Source of the DNA: CAG-917 sp051883555
GTDB taxonomy: Bacteria > Bacillota > Clostridia > Christensenellales > CAG-917
Assembly (NCBI GenBank): GCA_051883555.1
Contig: JBJETY010000036.1
Coordinates: 1 to 64,000, forward strand
Direction: 5' to 3'
DNA: 64,000 nt
Notes under the pieces: generated by a model
Databases searched by the model: none
What the model was told of the DNA's origin: nothing
Seen by the model: only the letters and a program-made list of their open reading frames with translations
Position numbers and translations under genes: made by a program
In this document: positions 8,367 to 17,765 of the stretch, piece after piece
Position numbering within the stretch: the first letter of the stretch is position 1
How the letters are laid out: each line of letters starts with the position of its first letter

Positions 8367-9451
8367 TAAACAGCTCCTATATTGCTTAAAAATTCACAGA
8401 TAGCGTCAAGCTGTCCCGCTTTTACTCTGTTCCTTGCGTTTGTAACAAGCTCGACGTTGAGTTCAGTCTGAAGTACGTCGTAAAGTCTGATTATGACGTC
8501 TTGCGGACTCTTGGCATAAGCTATAAGTTTATTTTCGTCCAGATACGCAACGTCGTTTTGCTGGACTTCTCCTTTCGGCGAAAACGCTATAACCGCCTTA
8601 TTAAGTAAAAACGCTTCGTTTACGGTCACGGCTTCGTAATTGGTAATCAATATATCGCTGACGTTGAGATAGTTGTCGTACAAATTCAGCTTATCAAACA
8701 ACTGAACGTTGTCGCACGATTTCGCTTCGACTTTCTTTCTCAATTCGTTCAAAAGTTTTTTGTCGTCTATGTATGCTACGATATTGAATATGTCGCCCTG
8801 GTCGAAAAGCATATCGAGCACTTCGAGATTTTCAGAGCTGTTGTTCACGCAAACGAAAACCGTCGGAACGTCGCGCAAACCGAGTTTATCCTTTAAAGAT
8901 ACCTTTTCTTCCTCGCTGAGTTGCTTTACCGCAAAAGGAATTCCCAAAGCGTATATATCGTTATTCGGTACGCCGTTGTTTACCAAAGTTTCTTTGACGT
9001 CTTCGTTTTCAACGATATATTTATCCACTTTAGAATCGACCGTAAGTTTATCGAAGGTAAAGTCTGTCGAAAGGGAAACAATCTGCGTATTCAGACAGCA
9101 GTCGACGTTAGCCGCAAGCGTTATCAAAAGTCCGTAAGTCGTAGGACAAACGATAGCCGTCGGTTTAAATCTCTTCACGGCGTTATGTATTCTGCGACTG
9201 TAACCTTTGATTTTCTTTTGTTTGTCGTCGCTGCATTTTTTATGCAATTCTTTTAAAGAAGGAAGTTTGTTGACAAGGTTGTTAAGAGAGCCGAGCCATT
9301 TAACTTTCTTGCCGTAATCGTCTTCGTCCATAACGACGACGTAATGCGATTTTCTTTCATCGAAATACTTTTTTATCTGATTCGATACGATACCTTTCTC
9401 TTCTTTCGAAGTGACGATAAGAATATACGGAATGTTTTTAAATTCTCCCAT
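8366..9451 (-). CDS. Glycosyltransferase-like protein, GT-B fold (MGDG-synthase/GT28-like)
   Basis: 361 residues with the outline of a two-domain GT-B enzyme. The N-terminal half resembles the MGDG-synthase type (SRRIHNAVKRFKPTAIVCPTTYGLLI). The C-terminal half has a nucleotide-sugar binding pattern: VFVCVNNSSENLEVLDMLF, then SDILITNYEAVTVNEAFLLNKAVIAF. Relatives transfer glucose or galactose to diacylglycerol, or act like MurG. The match is weak; the usual Gly-rich N-terminal start is missing and the donor is unknown. It starts 1 bp after RNase J ends and overlaps DUF512 by 1 bp, so it is in an operon. Confidence 0.6.
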   Translation of the reverse strand: MGEFKNIPYILIVTSKEEKGIVSNQIKKYFDERKSHYVVVMDEDDYGKKVKWLGSLNNLVNKLPSLKELHKKCSDDKQKKIKGYSRRIHNAVKRFKPTAIVCPTTYGLLITLAANVDCCLNTQIVSLSTDFTFDKLTVDSKVDKYIVENEDVKETLVNNGVPNNDIYALGIPFAVKQLSEEEKVSLKDKLGLRDVPTVFVCVNNSSENLEVLDMLFDQGDIFNIVAYIDDKKLLNELRKKVEAKSCDNVQLFDKLNLYDNYLNVSDILITNYEAVTVNEAFLLNKAVIAFSPKGEVQQNDVAYLDENKLIAYAKSPQDVIIRLYDVLQTELNVELVTNARNRVKAGQLDAICEFLSNIGAV

Positions 9452-9452
9452 A

Positions 9453-11090
9453 TCAATCCTCCAATACTATCGGCATAATAACAGGAAACTGTCTGTTTTT
9501 TGCAAAATAATTTTTAATAGGTTTTCTTATTAACCTAGGAAGCTCCGCTCTGTCTTCTAGCTCGCTGAAATTTATTTCCGAAACGGTTTTTTCGACAAGG
9601 TTTTTGATTCCTTCCGCAACGTCTGCGGTAACCTCGAAACCACGAGCGAGAATATCGCACGGAGTAGAAAGTCTTTCCGCTTTAAAATCGATTGATACCA
9701 ATAAGACGATAAGTCCGTTTTCCGCAAGGTGCTTACGCTCGTTGATTATGCTCTTTCCGTCGTCAAGCAACTCACCGTCGACAAACGTCGCCCCCGACGG
9801 AACGTTTGAATGTCTTTTCATTTCCTTTCCCGAAAATCCGTATACCTGACCTATTTCGGGAATAGCGATATTCGCTTTAGGAACGCCGAGAGCCTGAGCA
9901 AGCATCGAGTGTTTTACCTGGTGACGATATTCCCCGTGAATAGGAAGAAAGAATCTCGGTTTAACAAGCGACAACATAATTTTAAGCTCTTCTTCGTAGG
10001 CGTGTCCCGAAACGTGCACGTCGTTCATGGCGTCGTAAATTACTTCCGCACCGCATTTAAACAGATTGTTTATGACGCGGTAAATATATTTGTCGTTTCC
10101 CGGAATCGGCGAACTCGACAAAACGACGAGGTCGTTTTCACCCAAAACTATTTTTTTAAATTCTCCTTGCGACAACCTTGTCAAAGCGCTCATCGGCTCG
10201 CCCTGCGTGCCGGTTGCAATAATAAGTTGTCTCGAATACGGCAGATTGCCAGCGCTTTCGACGATGATGTTTTTCGGAACTTTAAGCTCTCCGACGCTTG
10301 CCGCAACTTCGACGATCATTTTCATGCTTCTGCCTGACAGAATAACCTTTCTGCCGTACTTTTCGGCAAGATCCAAAATCTGTTGAACGCGGTAATTGCT
10401 GGACGCAAAAGTCGCAACCGTAATTCGTCTGTCGCGGTTATTGTTGAAAATCGTGTCAAGCGTTCTGCCGACGACTTTTTCAGACGTCGAATGTCCCTTT
10501 CTTTCAACGTTGGTCGATTCGCCGAGCATTAAAAGAACGCCTTTCGCTCCTATCTCTGCAATTCTTTGCAAATCGGTCAATTTTCCGTCGATAGGCGTGG
10601 AATCGATTTTAAAGTCGCCCGTAAAGAAAACCGTGCCGACGGGCGTGTCGATACTTAACGCGCATGCCCCCGCCATCGAGTGAGCGACCTTTATAAATTC
10701 GCACTCGAAAACCCCGAGTTTGATTTTATCGCCCGGTTCGACGGTAACCATATCGGCTTCCGCACGTCGCATAGAAAGTTTATGTTCCAAAATGCCGAGC
10801 GTCAAAGCCGTTCCGTAAATCGGAACTTTTATATCGTCCGCAAGGTATGCTAACGCTCCTATATGGTCTTCGTGTCCGTGAGTCAGAACGATGCCCCTTA
10901 CTTTGTCAATGTTATCTAAAATATAAGTAGTATCCGGAATTATTGCGTCTATGCCCGGCGTAGATTCGTCGGGAAACGTCACTCCGCAATCGATTATTAT
11001 AATATCGTTATCATATTCCAAAGCGGTCATATTCTTTCCGATTTCTCCTACGCCGCCGAGGAATATTACTTTTACTTGTTTTTTTGCCAC
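9453..11090 (-). CDS. rnj: Ribonuclease J
   Basis: Metallo-beta-lactamase/beta-CASP nuclease with 5'-3' exonuclease and endonuclease activity on RNA; a central mRNA-decay and rRNA-maturation enzyme in Firmicutes. Motifs: IDCGVTFPD, the zinc-binding LTHGHEDHIG near residue 70-80, FFTGDFKID, HVSGHAYEEEL near 365 and LPIHGEYRH near 390, then the C-terminal oligomerisation domain. I choose GTG at 11090: GGAGG lies five bases upstream and the product opens MAKKQVKVIFLGGVGEIGKN like its relatives. An ATG at 11102 would put this ribosome site inside the gene. First gene of the operon running to 4453. Confidence 0.95.
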   Translation of the reverse strand: MAKKQVKVIFLGGVGEIGKNMTALEYDNDIIIIDCGVTFPDESTPGIDAIIPDTTYILDNIDKVRGIVLTHGHEDHIGALAYLADDIKVPIYGTALTLGILEHKLSMRRAEADMVTVEPGDKIKLGVFECEFIKVAHSMAGACALSIDTPVGTVFFTGDFKIDSTPIDGKLTDLQRIAEIGAKGVLLMLGESTNVERKGHSTSEKVVGRTLDTIFNNNRDRRITVATFASSNYRVQQILDLAEKYGRKVILSGRSMKMIVEVAASVGELKVPKNIIVESAGNLPYSRQLIIATGTQGEPMSALTRLSQGEFKKIVLGENDLVVLSSSPIPGNDKYIYRVINNLFKCGAEVIYDAMNDVHVSGHAYEEELKIMLSLVKPRFFLPIHGEYRHQVKHSMLAQALGVPKANIAIPEIGQVYGFSGKEMKRHSNVPSGATFVDGELLDDGKSIINERKHLAENGLIVLLVSIDFKAERLSTPCDILARGFEVTADVAEGIKNLVEKTVSEINFSELEDRAELPRLIRKPIKNYFAKNRQFPVIMPIVLED

Positions 11091-11497
11091 AGCATCCTCC
11101 ATTTTATATATTGAAATTATACACCAAACGAATAAATTTTACAATTAAATGCATTAAGTTTATTCAAAAGGAAAAAGCCGACTTATCGTCGGCAGCATAT
11201 TCCGCTAAAATTTCGGACTGACGTCTAAACGCATCGACACGGGAAAAGTTTAAAACCGTTAAAGCCGCATCGCTATTTCCGTAAATTTTTACGCATTGCG
11301 TTATCGCAAAATTTTATTCGACAATTAACGATTTAATGAATTTATCGAATTTCAAAAACTCCGTTAAAATCGAATCGTTTCCGTTTGTTTTTACGAATAG
11401 CAGTTAAGTTTTTTTCTAAATCGTATAGCTTTTCACAATCATATAAAAATAACCGCCGTACGGAATTTCTTACGCCGTACGGAATTTTTATCGGCAA
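11091..11497. other. Intergenic region between rnj and the nucleotidyltransferase gene
   Basis: Holds two minus-strand terminator-like hairpins: CCGTACGG repeats at 11456-11482, and GCCGA...TCGGC with a T5 tail at about 11172-11194. The ~260 bases between carry a short open minus-strand stretch without start or ribosome site. The rnj promoter must lie here but I cannot place it. Confidence 0.5.
11445..11482 (-). terminator. Terminator of the nucleotidyltransferase gene
   Basis: Two copies of the self-complementary CCGTACGG (11456-11463 and 11475-11482) can pair, followed on the minus strand by GCGG and a T-rich tail. Confidence 0.6.
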
Positions 11498-12199
11498 TCA
11501 AAAAAGCTTATACTGCATATCTTCGACAAGTTTGAGATTGGTTTTATAATAGCTTTTCAAAGTTCCTATATCCGACCAATATCCGTCTAAAAGATACGCG
11601 CTCATATCCCCTATCAATCTCGGAAACAAATCTCTTCCGAAATCGTAAAATCCGTCGGGAATCAAATCGATTATTTCCCTTTTAAAAGCGTATATTCCCG
11701 TATTCACTATTCCGCTTTGCTTTTCCTCCGGCTTTTCGACGAATCTTACTATTTTATCTCCCGATAACTTTACGAGTCCGTATCCTCTTGCGTCTTCCAC
11801 TTCTTTTACGACTATAGTTGCCATGTCGCCCGAAGCATAATGCCTTGCAATCAATTCGTTGAAATCCAATTCGAAATAAGCGTCTCCCGATACGACCAGA
11901 AAGTCGTCCGTCAGTGCTTCCGCCGCGTTTTTTACGGCGCCCGCCGTTCCCAAAGGCTTGTCTTCGTAAAAATACTTTACGTTTACGTTCCATTTCGAAC
12001 CGTCGCCGATATAGTCTTTTATTTTGTCGCCGAGATAACCTAAAGTAAGAATAATATCTTTAAGTCCGTACGACGCAAGCCGCTCGATTATTATTTCTAT
12101 AATCGGCGTGCCTATCATTGTAACCATGGGCTTAGGTATGCCGTTGGTGATAGGTCTTAATCTTTCTCCTTTGCCTCCTGCTAAAATCAATACTTCCAT
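11498..12199 (-). CDS. Sugar-1-phosphate nucleotidyltransferase
   Basis: Joins NTP and a sugar-1-phosphate to form an NDP-sugar for glycan synthesis. 233 residues, only the catalytic NTP_transferase domain: LILAGGKGERLRPITNGIPKPM (residues 4-25) is the nucleotide-binding signature, with EDKPLGTAGAVKNA near 80-92, SGDAYFELD near 105 and FVEKPEE near 150. The hexapeptide-repeat C-terminal domain of GlmU/GlmM-type enzymes is absent, as in HddC and short mannose-1-phosphate guanylyltransferases. No Shine-Dalgarno precedes the ATG. Divergent from serC. Sugar and nucleotide are not determinable here. Confidence 0.82.
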   Translation of the reverse strand: MEVLILAGGKGERLRPITNGIPKPMVTMIGTPIIEIIIERLASYGLKDIILTLGYLGDKIKDYIGDGSKWNVNVKYFYEDKPLGTAGAVKNAAEALTDDFLVVSGDAYFELDFNELIARHYASGDMATIVVKEVEDARGYGLVKLSGDKIVRFVEKPEEKQSGIVNTGIYAFKREIIDLIPDGFYDFGRDLFPRLIGDMSAYLLDGYWSDIGTLKSYYKTNLKLVEDMQYKLF

Positions 12200-12240
12200 A
12201 ATTTTAGTTTAAAAAGATTTTTCAAAAGTATTCCATTTAG

Positions 12241-12293
12241 TTTACTTGATTTTGATATTGTTGTATAATTTGTCTATCGATAGTTTACTATCG
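12241..12293 (+). promoter_or_regulatory. serC promoter with palindromic 5' leader
   Basis: TTTACT (12241-12246), 17-bp spacer, TATAAT (12264-12269). The transcript would begin next to an inverted repeat TCGATAG-TTTA-CTATCGA, a possible operator or 5' stem-loop. Confidence 0.6.
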
Positions 12294-12327
12294 AAACAAA
12301 TTCACTCAAATAAAAGGAGCCCACAAA

Positions 12328-13395
12328 ATGAGAGTTTACAATTTTGCAGCAGGACCTTCGATGCTTCCCCTTGAAGTATTGCTTGAAGCAAAGGAAAGTT
12401 TAGAAGATTTCAACAATTCAGGAATGAGCGTTATGGAACTTACACACCGTGGCAAAGTCTACGAACCTGTTCATAATGAATGCATTTCGCTTATAAGGGA
12501 ACTTCTTAACGTATCCGACGAATATGAAGTTTTATTACTTCAAGGCGGTGCTTCAACACAATTCGAAGCTGTTCCTCTCAATCTTTTGAACAATTCAAAG
12601 AAAGCAGATTACGTTGTTACAGGTAATTTTGCTTCGAAAGCGTACAAAGAAGCTAAAAAATACGGCGATATCGCTTGTGCAGGCTCATCCGAGGATAAAA
12701 ATTTCACATACATTCCTTCTTATTCTTTCCGTGATGACGCCGACTACGTACATATCACGTCCAACAACACTATTTTCGGCGTTGAATATAAGGAATATCC
12801 TAAAACGAAAATGCCGCTTGTAGCCGATATGTCTTCAGACATTATGAGTCACAAAATCGACGTCAACAATTTCGGCCTTATCTATGCCGGCGCTCAAAAG
12901 AATTTAGGACCAGCAGGCGTAACGGTCGTTATCGTACGCAAAGACCTTATCGGAAATCCGCAACCTATCTGTCCTACAATGCTCAGATACGATATTCACG
13001 CAAAGAACAACAGCCTTTACAACACACCACCTACCTTTGCGATTTATATGATGATGCTCAATCTCCGCTACCTTAAAAAGAACGGCGGCGTTGAAGCTAT
13101 CGAGAAAATCAATAACGAAAAAGCTGCTATGCTTTATGATTTCATCGACAATTCGAATTTCTATAAAAACCCTGTCGAAAAGAGCGCACGTTCAATTATG
13201 AACGTACCTTTCACCACTCCTAACGCCGACCTTGACGCCGCTTGCGTAAAAGGTGCGGAAGCAAACGGTCTTTTGTCTCTTAAAGGTCACCGTTTAGTCG
13301 GCGGACTCAGAGCTTCGATTTACAACGCAATGCCGATAGAAGGCGTAAAAGCTCTTATCGATTATCTTAAAAAATTCGAAATGGAAAATAAATAA
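12328..13395 (+). CDS. serC: Phosphoserine aminotransferase
   Basis: Converts 3-phosphohydroxypyruvate and glutamate to phosphoserine, the second step of serine synthesis. 355 residues, family length. Motifs: NFAAGPSMLPLEVL at the N-terminus, LLLQGGASTQFEAVPLNL near 72-90, ADMSSDIMSHKIDV near 170 and the PLP-lysine segment LIYAGAQKNLGPAGV near 187-201. AAAAGGAGC upstream of the ATG fixes the start. serA follows after 8 bp, so the first two pathway enzymes share a transcript that ends at the terminator near 14603. Confidence 0.97.
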   Translation: MRVYNFAAGPSMLPLEVLLEAKESLEDFNNSGMSVMELTHRGKVYEPVHNECISLIRELLNVSDEYEVLLLQGGASTQFEAVPLNLLNNSKKADYVVTGNFASKAYKEAKKYGDIACAGSSEDKNFTYIPSYSFRDDADYVHITSNNTIFGVEYKEYPKTKMPLVADMSSDIMSHKIDVNNFGLIYAGAQKNLGPAGVTVVIVRKDLIGNPQPICPTMLRYDIHAKNNSLYNTPPTFAIYMMMLNLRYLKKNGGVEAIEKINNEKAAMLYDFIDNSNFYKNPVEKSARSIMNVPFTTPNADLDAACVKGAEANGLLSLKGHRLVGGLRASIYNAMPIEGVKALIDYLKKFEMENK

Positions 13396-13403
13396 GGTGA
13401 AAT

Positions 13404-14507
13404 ATGATTAACGTTTTAAAATTAAATTCAATTTCCAAGAAAGTTAACGACGTTTTGACCAACGGCTATACACTGTCGGACGATTGCAAAAATCCTGATG
13501 CCGTTTTAGTCCGTAGCTTTGCTATGCACGAATGGGAAGTCCCGAGCGCTTTGCAATGCGTTGCAAGAGCAGGCGCCGGCGTAAACAATATTCCTTGCGA
13601 AGAATACGCAAAAAAAGGTATCGTCGTTTTCAATACCCCGGGCGCAAACGCAAACGCGGTTAAAGAACTTGTCATCGGCGCTTTGCTTATCTCTTGCAGA
13701 AACCTTTTCGAAGGCAATACGTGGGCAAACGGTTTAACGGGCGACGACGTAAAGAAACAGGTCGAAAAAGGAAAAGCTCAATTTGCAGGTACCGAAATTC
13801 TCGGTAAAACAATCGGCATTTTAGGACTCGGCGCAATCGGCAGAAAGGTTGCCGTTGCATGCAACGCTCTCGGAATGAACGTAGTCGGTTACGACCCGTT
13901 CTTAAGCGACGCGGCCAAGGCTGAAATTCCTTTCGCAAAAGTTTTTGCCACAATGGACGAAGTTTTCGCCACTTCCGATTTCATCACTCTTCATATGCCG
14001 TATTTGCCTGAAACAAAAAATCTCGTCAATGCGGATTCAATCGCAAAAATGAAAGACGGCGTTATCATCATCAATGCGGCTCGCGGAGAGCTTGTAAATA
14101 TCGCGGATATAAAAGCGGCGTTGACAAGCGGCAAAGTACGCAAATACGTTGTCGACTTCCCTGACGGCGATTGCCTCAACTTTAAAGGAATTATCGCAAT
14201 TCCTCACCTTGGAGCGTCAACCGAAGAAGCAGAAGACAACTGTGCAATTATGGCGGCAAACGAAATCAAATCGTATATGGAAGAAGGCAATATAATAAAC
14301 AGCGTAAACCTTCCTAACCTTACCGTTGCAAAGAACGCCAAACACAGAGTCGGTGTTATTTATAAGGGCAAGCTCGGAAAGGTTGACGGCAACGTTTCCA
14401 CGGCTTCAAAAGGCGAATATAACTATTCCGTCATCGACAGCGATACTGAAATCGACGCAGCTGCAATTTCTGCCGACGAACTTATCAAAGTCAGAGTCGT
14501 TTATTAA
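13404..14507 (+). CDS. serA: D-3-phosphoglycerate dehydrogenase
   Basis: NAD-dependent oxidation of 3-phosphoglycerate, first step of serine synthesis. Substrate-domain start NPDAVLVRSF and RAGAGVNNIP; NAD-binding GLGAIGRKVAVACNALG near 145; catalytic arginine in NAARGELVN, then DFPDGD and the catalytic-histidine region PHLGASTEEAEDN near 255. The product ends at residue 367. The last ~60 residues (from KHRVGVIYKGKLGK) are short and divergent compared with the C-terminal ACT domain seen in relatives, so serine feedback control may differ. Directly downstream of serC. Confidence 0.93.
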   Translation: MINVLKLNSISKKVNDVLTNGYTLSDDCKNPDAVLVRSFAMHEWEVPSALQCVARAGAGVNNIPCEEYAKKGIVVFNTPGANANAVKELVIGALLISCRNLFEGNTWANGLTGDDVKKQVEKGKAQFAGTEILGKTIGILGLGAIGRKVAVACNALGMNVVGYDPFLSDAAKAEIPFAKVFATMDEVFATSDFITLHMPYLPETKNLVNADSIAKMKDGVIIINAARGELVNIADIKAALTSGKVRKYVVDFPDGDCLNFKGIIAIPHLGASTEEAEDNCAIMAANEIKSYMEEGNIINSVNLPNLTVAKNAKHRVGVIYKGKLGKVDGNVSTASKGEYNYSVIDSDTEIDAAAISADELIKVRVVY

Positions 14508-14602
14508 GCTTTAATCATCGCTAGTGGTTTTAAGTTTCTAGTAGTTTTAAAGCTTATCAATCAAAATTGAACCGCTTTAATTTAAATCTTTTAAATTGAT
14601 AC

Positions 14603-14636
14603 AAAAAAGGCTTATCTTATGATAAGCCTTTTTTAT
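14603..14636 (+). terminator. Terminator of serC-serA
   Basis: Strong stem AAAAAGGCTTATC-TTAT-GATAAGCCTTTTT followed by T. Confidence 0.88.
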
Positions 14637-15099
14637 TAACGAAATATCGATTGCTACGTAATTATTGCTAGCTACGTAATTATCGCTTGAAATTTATTTT
14701 TTTATACGCTCTGCCCTTAGTTCTCATCTTTAAAAATCGCAAATTCTTTAATGTTTATTTTCTAAATGCTTCCTTTTCCTAAATGCGTTTAAATTGTATT
14801 CTTCCAAAACCTCACGCTTTTCGGAATATAATTTTTACAGACAAATTTATTTAAAAACAGATTTTACAATATGCACTGCTTTTATGTAATTTACGATTTT
14901 AAATTCTTATTTTACAATGTCGTATGCTATTTTATTTTATAATTTACAAATACGATTTTATTTTGCAACGTATGTATACGATTTTTCAATATATAATTTT
15001 GTTTAATTATTTATTTGTTGTTTACGTATATTCGTTTACCCGCTTATTTGCATATAGCTATTTAACTCTATTGCTTGAAATATGTTATTGTTTTAAAAC
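14637..15099. other. AT-rich intergenic region
   Basis: Very AT-rich with loosely repeated motifs (GCTACGTAATTAT twice near 14653-14690; TACGATTTT-type units from about 14890 to 14985). No supported gene; an open plus-strand frame near the right end only overlaps the lipoprotein gene antisense. Confidence 0.5.
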
Positions 15100-16542
15100 T
15101 TATTTTGCCGTCGTCAGAAACTTGGACGCCTGCAAAACAGGAACGACTCCGTGTTTTTCCGTAACCGTCACAAGGTCCATGCTCTCTTCGATTCCGTTGC
15201 GAATGTACGCTTTCTTTTTGCCCGTTGAATCGTATCCCCACGTCCAAAAAGACGCATAACCGCTTCCGGAAGAAAATGCCACGCCTTTGGCTTTTGCATA
15301 ATCGGTAGCCGTCAAAGATAAATTTTCCGCTTCCGTATATCCGGGTATCAAAGTCTTTCCTTCAATCGGGTCTCTATTTATATCGTAAGAAATAAAACTT
15401 TCAAGCGTAGCCAACTGAGCAGAATCTAAAGCTTCTTCAATCAGTCCGGCGACAAAATCGGAAAGCGTGCTGTCTGAATATCTGTTCGGTGTAAGGCCGC
15501 TTCCGCTAGTATCCGTTTCGCTGATATTGAATTGTTCGCAGTCGATAACGCTGTCCGCTATAAGCTTTTTGTTCGTCACGTTCCATTTAAGCGGTTGAAT
15601 TTTATAATACTTTGAATCGTATTTTTTATAATACCAACCGTCCGAACCTAAGTAATATCCTTTTGAATCGGTTACGGAAGTTATCGTCACGCCGTCTTCT
15701 TTGAGCGACTTCGGATATGCGCCGAATAAATAACTGCTTCCGCTTACGTTGTTGACCGCCTTATCGCAATAATCGTAATAGTCGTCTTTGCCTACTTTAA
15801 GGCCGTCGCTCCACGTTGCGGTCACCGTTATATCGGCAGCTCTCGAAGTGTCTATTTCGGTGACGGTACCCCCTGCATATTTATAACCTCTGAAAAATCT
15901 TCCGTAATAGCCTTTTGGCGCAACCAAAGTTATAGGTGCGTCTAAAACGGTAAACTCCGTTACTCCGTCCACCGTTGCTCCGTTAAGATTCGAATAAGTC
16001 AGTTTATAAGTTACTACATCATAATCGAGCCAAATCGTCGTATCGGATAACATGCGCGCGTCGGCGGAAAGCTCTTCCGTTTTTGCTTCGTCATAATAAC
16101 GCCCTACAACCTTATATCCTTTTTTATATATGGATATGCGTGCTAATTCGGCGTTTTCGTCAACCGTTTTAATTTCGCTCTCGTCGCTGCCTATTACTTT
16201 AAGTTCAAGAGAGTATACTTTTATCATCTTGCCGTAAAAGGTCATAGATTGATTCGCTATGGTCATCGGGTCTAATAGTCCGTCTGCTTCCGACGACTCC
16301 AAACTGCTTTCGCTGTCAAACCAACCGCTGAAACGATAACCCTCTTTTTGCACTTCAGGGATACTTCCGCCTAAACCGAAACCTTTCGTAAGATTTACCG
16401 TTTTATACGACTCGCCATCCAAAACGAATTCGATTTCTACCTGCTCAGGTTTATCGGTTTCGTCTCCGCTGCCGCATGCAGCGCACAGCGTTACGATTAA
16501 TAATGACAAAACTATAAGGCATAATAATTTGAACTTTTTCAT
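15100..16542 (-). CDS. Lipoprotein with InlB-type repeat and DUF6273-like domain
   Basis: 480-residue predicted surface lipoprotein. Residues 1-23 form a signal peptide with a lipobox ending LCAAC; Cys-23 would be lipidated. Next comes a Listeria-Bacteroides (InlB B-type) repeat, with the GYRFSGWFDSES hallmark near residue 66, then a second more divergent repeat near 145 (KGYKVVGRYYDEAKTEE). The C-terminal ~230 residues resemble DUF6273 (YLFGAYPKSL...KIQPLKWNV...YASFWTWGYDSTG). Such proteins are common and uncharacterised in gut Clostridia; adhesion or glycan binding is only a guess. GGGGAATGGA precedes the ATG. Confidence 0.82.
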   Translation of the reverse strand: MKKFKLLCLIVLSLLIVTLCAACGSGDETDKPEQVEIEFVLDGESYKTVNLTKGFGLGGSIPEVQKEGYRFSGWFDSESSLESSEADGLLDPMTIANQSMTFYGKMIKVYSLELKVIGSDESEIKTVDENAELARISIYKKGYKVVGRYYDEAKTEELSADARMLSDTTIWLDYDVVTYKLTYSNLNGATVDGVTEFTVLDAPITLVAPKGYYGRFFRGYKYAGGTVTEIDTSRAADITVTATWSDGLKVGKDDYYDYCDKAVNNVSGSSYLFGAYPKSLKEDGVTITSVTDSKGYYLGSDGWYYKKYDSKYYKIQPLKWNVTNKKLIADSVIDCEQFNISETDTSGSGLTPNRYSDSTLSDFVAGLIEEALDSAQLATLESFISYDINRDPIEGKTLIPGYTEAENLSLTATDYAKAKGVAFSSGSGYASFWTWGYDSTGKKKAYIRNGIEESMDLVTVTEKHGVVPVLQASKFLTTAK

Positions 16543-16864
16543 AATTCCATTCCCCGCTTTTTATTTCTTATATTTCTATTGTTTTGTGAACTAATATTTC
16601 ATTGATTTATATTATATAGGTTCATATTGTATATTAGACTTTATCAATTTATGTTTTACGGATTTATATTTTATCGATTTACGTTGTTTAGATTTATGTT
16701 TTTCTGATTTAAATTATATCGAATTATATTCTACGGATTTATGTTTACGGTTTTATAAATTTATTTTTTACATATTTTACACGACAGTAAGAATATATCC
16801 CTAAAACTATAAATCCCGTAAGGCTATAAAAATTTATTGATAAACGGCTGTCCGATTAAATAAC
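16543..16864. other. AT-rich degenerate repeat region upstream of the lipoprotein gene
   Basis: Between about 16590 and 16765 a ~14-18-base unit (GATTTATRTTTTA-like) recurs many times with substitutions. No ORF or known RNA motif. Confidence 0.5.
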
Positions 16865-16886
16865 AACGGCGGCAATCGCCGCCGTT
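16865..16886 (-). terminator. Terminator of the lipid-kinase gene
   Basis: AACGGCGGC / GCCGCCGTT, a perfect 9-bp GC-rich stem directly after the minus-strand stop codon, followed by GTTATTT. Confidence 0.75.
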
Positions 16887-16892
16887 AATTAG

Positions 16893-17765
16893 TTAGTTCA
16901 ATATTCTCAATTTATCGTGAATGAGTTTGCAATGTATTTTCTTTAAATCATACAACTCGCCGTCTATCTGAAATTTGCTGTTATCTAAAATTTCAAGGTC
17001 AAATTCGTCACGAACGAATTCTCTCGTTTCGGGACGAGATAAGTGCTTCGTGCGTAAATAACTGAAAAGCATCGGATATTTCTGTCCCTTTTTCAGTTTG
17101 TCAATCATAACGACGTTAAGCAAACCGTCACCGATAACGGAATTAGGAGACATGTTAAGTCCGCCTCCGACGTAAAGACCGTTTGCAATCGACGTTATCA
17201 GTATATCGCGGTCTTCCGTAACGCCGTCAATCGTGTATCTGATTTTATGAAATTTAAGATGAAGAACGACCCATAATAATGCCGCAAAATAACTGGCTTT
17301 GCCCTTCTTTTCTTTTATATCTGCATAACGTTGCAAGATATCGACGTCCATACCCAAACCGCTTACGTTAAGACAACGTAAATTGTCGTTAATTTGAATA
17401 TAGTCCGTTCTTCTGACTTCGCCTTTTATAAACTGTTCGACAAAATCGACCGTTTTCGACGGGAACTTCATTGCTCTTGCATAGTCGTTGCCCGTTCCGC
17501 AAGGAACAAGTCCTAAAGCAATCGTATCGAAATTTTCAATTCCCATAAGGGCTTCGCCAAAAGTTCCGTCTCCGCCGAAAATCAAAACTTTAGAATCGCT
17601 TTGAGTTTTGTTCAACTCTCTTACTATTTCGGTTGCGTGGTTTTTATACTCGGTTTTATGGAGTTTATACTCCACACCACGTTTGTCAAATTCAGCAATA
17701 AATTCGTTGAATATCTTTTCGCTGCTTCCGCTTTTACTTGTAGGATTGTAAATTATATCAAACAT
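16893..17765 (-). CDS. Diacylglycerol/lipid kinase (DgkB/YegS family)
   Basis: Soluble lipid kinase that phosphorylates diacylglycerol or a related lipid, recycling it into phosphatidic acid. Motifs: YNPTSKSGSSE at the N-terminus, the nucleotide-binding LIFGGDGTFGEAL near 58-70, LGLVPCGTGNDYARAM near 86-101 and the late FQIDGELYDLKKIHCKL stretch. I choose ATG 17765, which has GGGAGA eight bases upstream and gives MFDIIYNPTSK; ATG 17783 has no ribosome site. 290 residues, family length. Single gene with terminator. Confidence 0.9.
   Translation of the reverse strand: MFDIIYNPTSKSGSSEKIFNEFIAEFDKRGVEYKLHKTEYKNHATEIVRELNKTQSDSKVLIFGGDGTFGEALMGIENFDTIALGLVPCGTGNDYARAMKFPSKTVDFVEQFIKGEVRRTDYIQINDNLRCLNVSGLGMDVDILQRYADIKEKKGKASYFAALLWVVLHLKFHKIRYTIDGVTEDRDILITSIANGLYVGGGLNMSPNSVIGDGLLNVVMIDKLKKGQKYPMLFSYLRTKHLSRPETREFVRDEFDLEILDNSKFQIDGELYDLKKIHCKLIHDKLRILN

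Noticed and set aside
11165..11320. Protein-like open minus-strand stretch (about 49 codons) between rnj and the nucleotidyltransferase gene
   Set aside because: No start codon with a ribosome site, an in-frame stop upstream, and it runs into a terminator hairpin; no family match.
14924..15259. Plus-strand 111-codon frame antisense to the lipoprotein gene
   Set aside because: AT-rich, no ribosome site, overlaps a well-supported gene in antisense.
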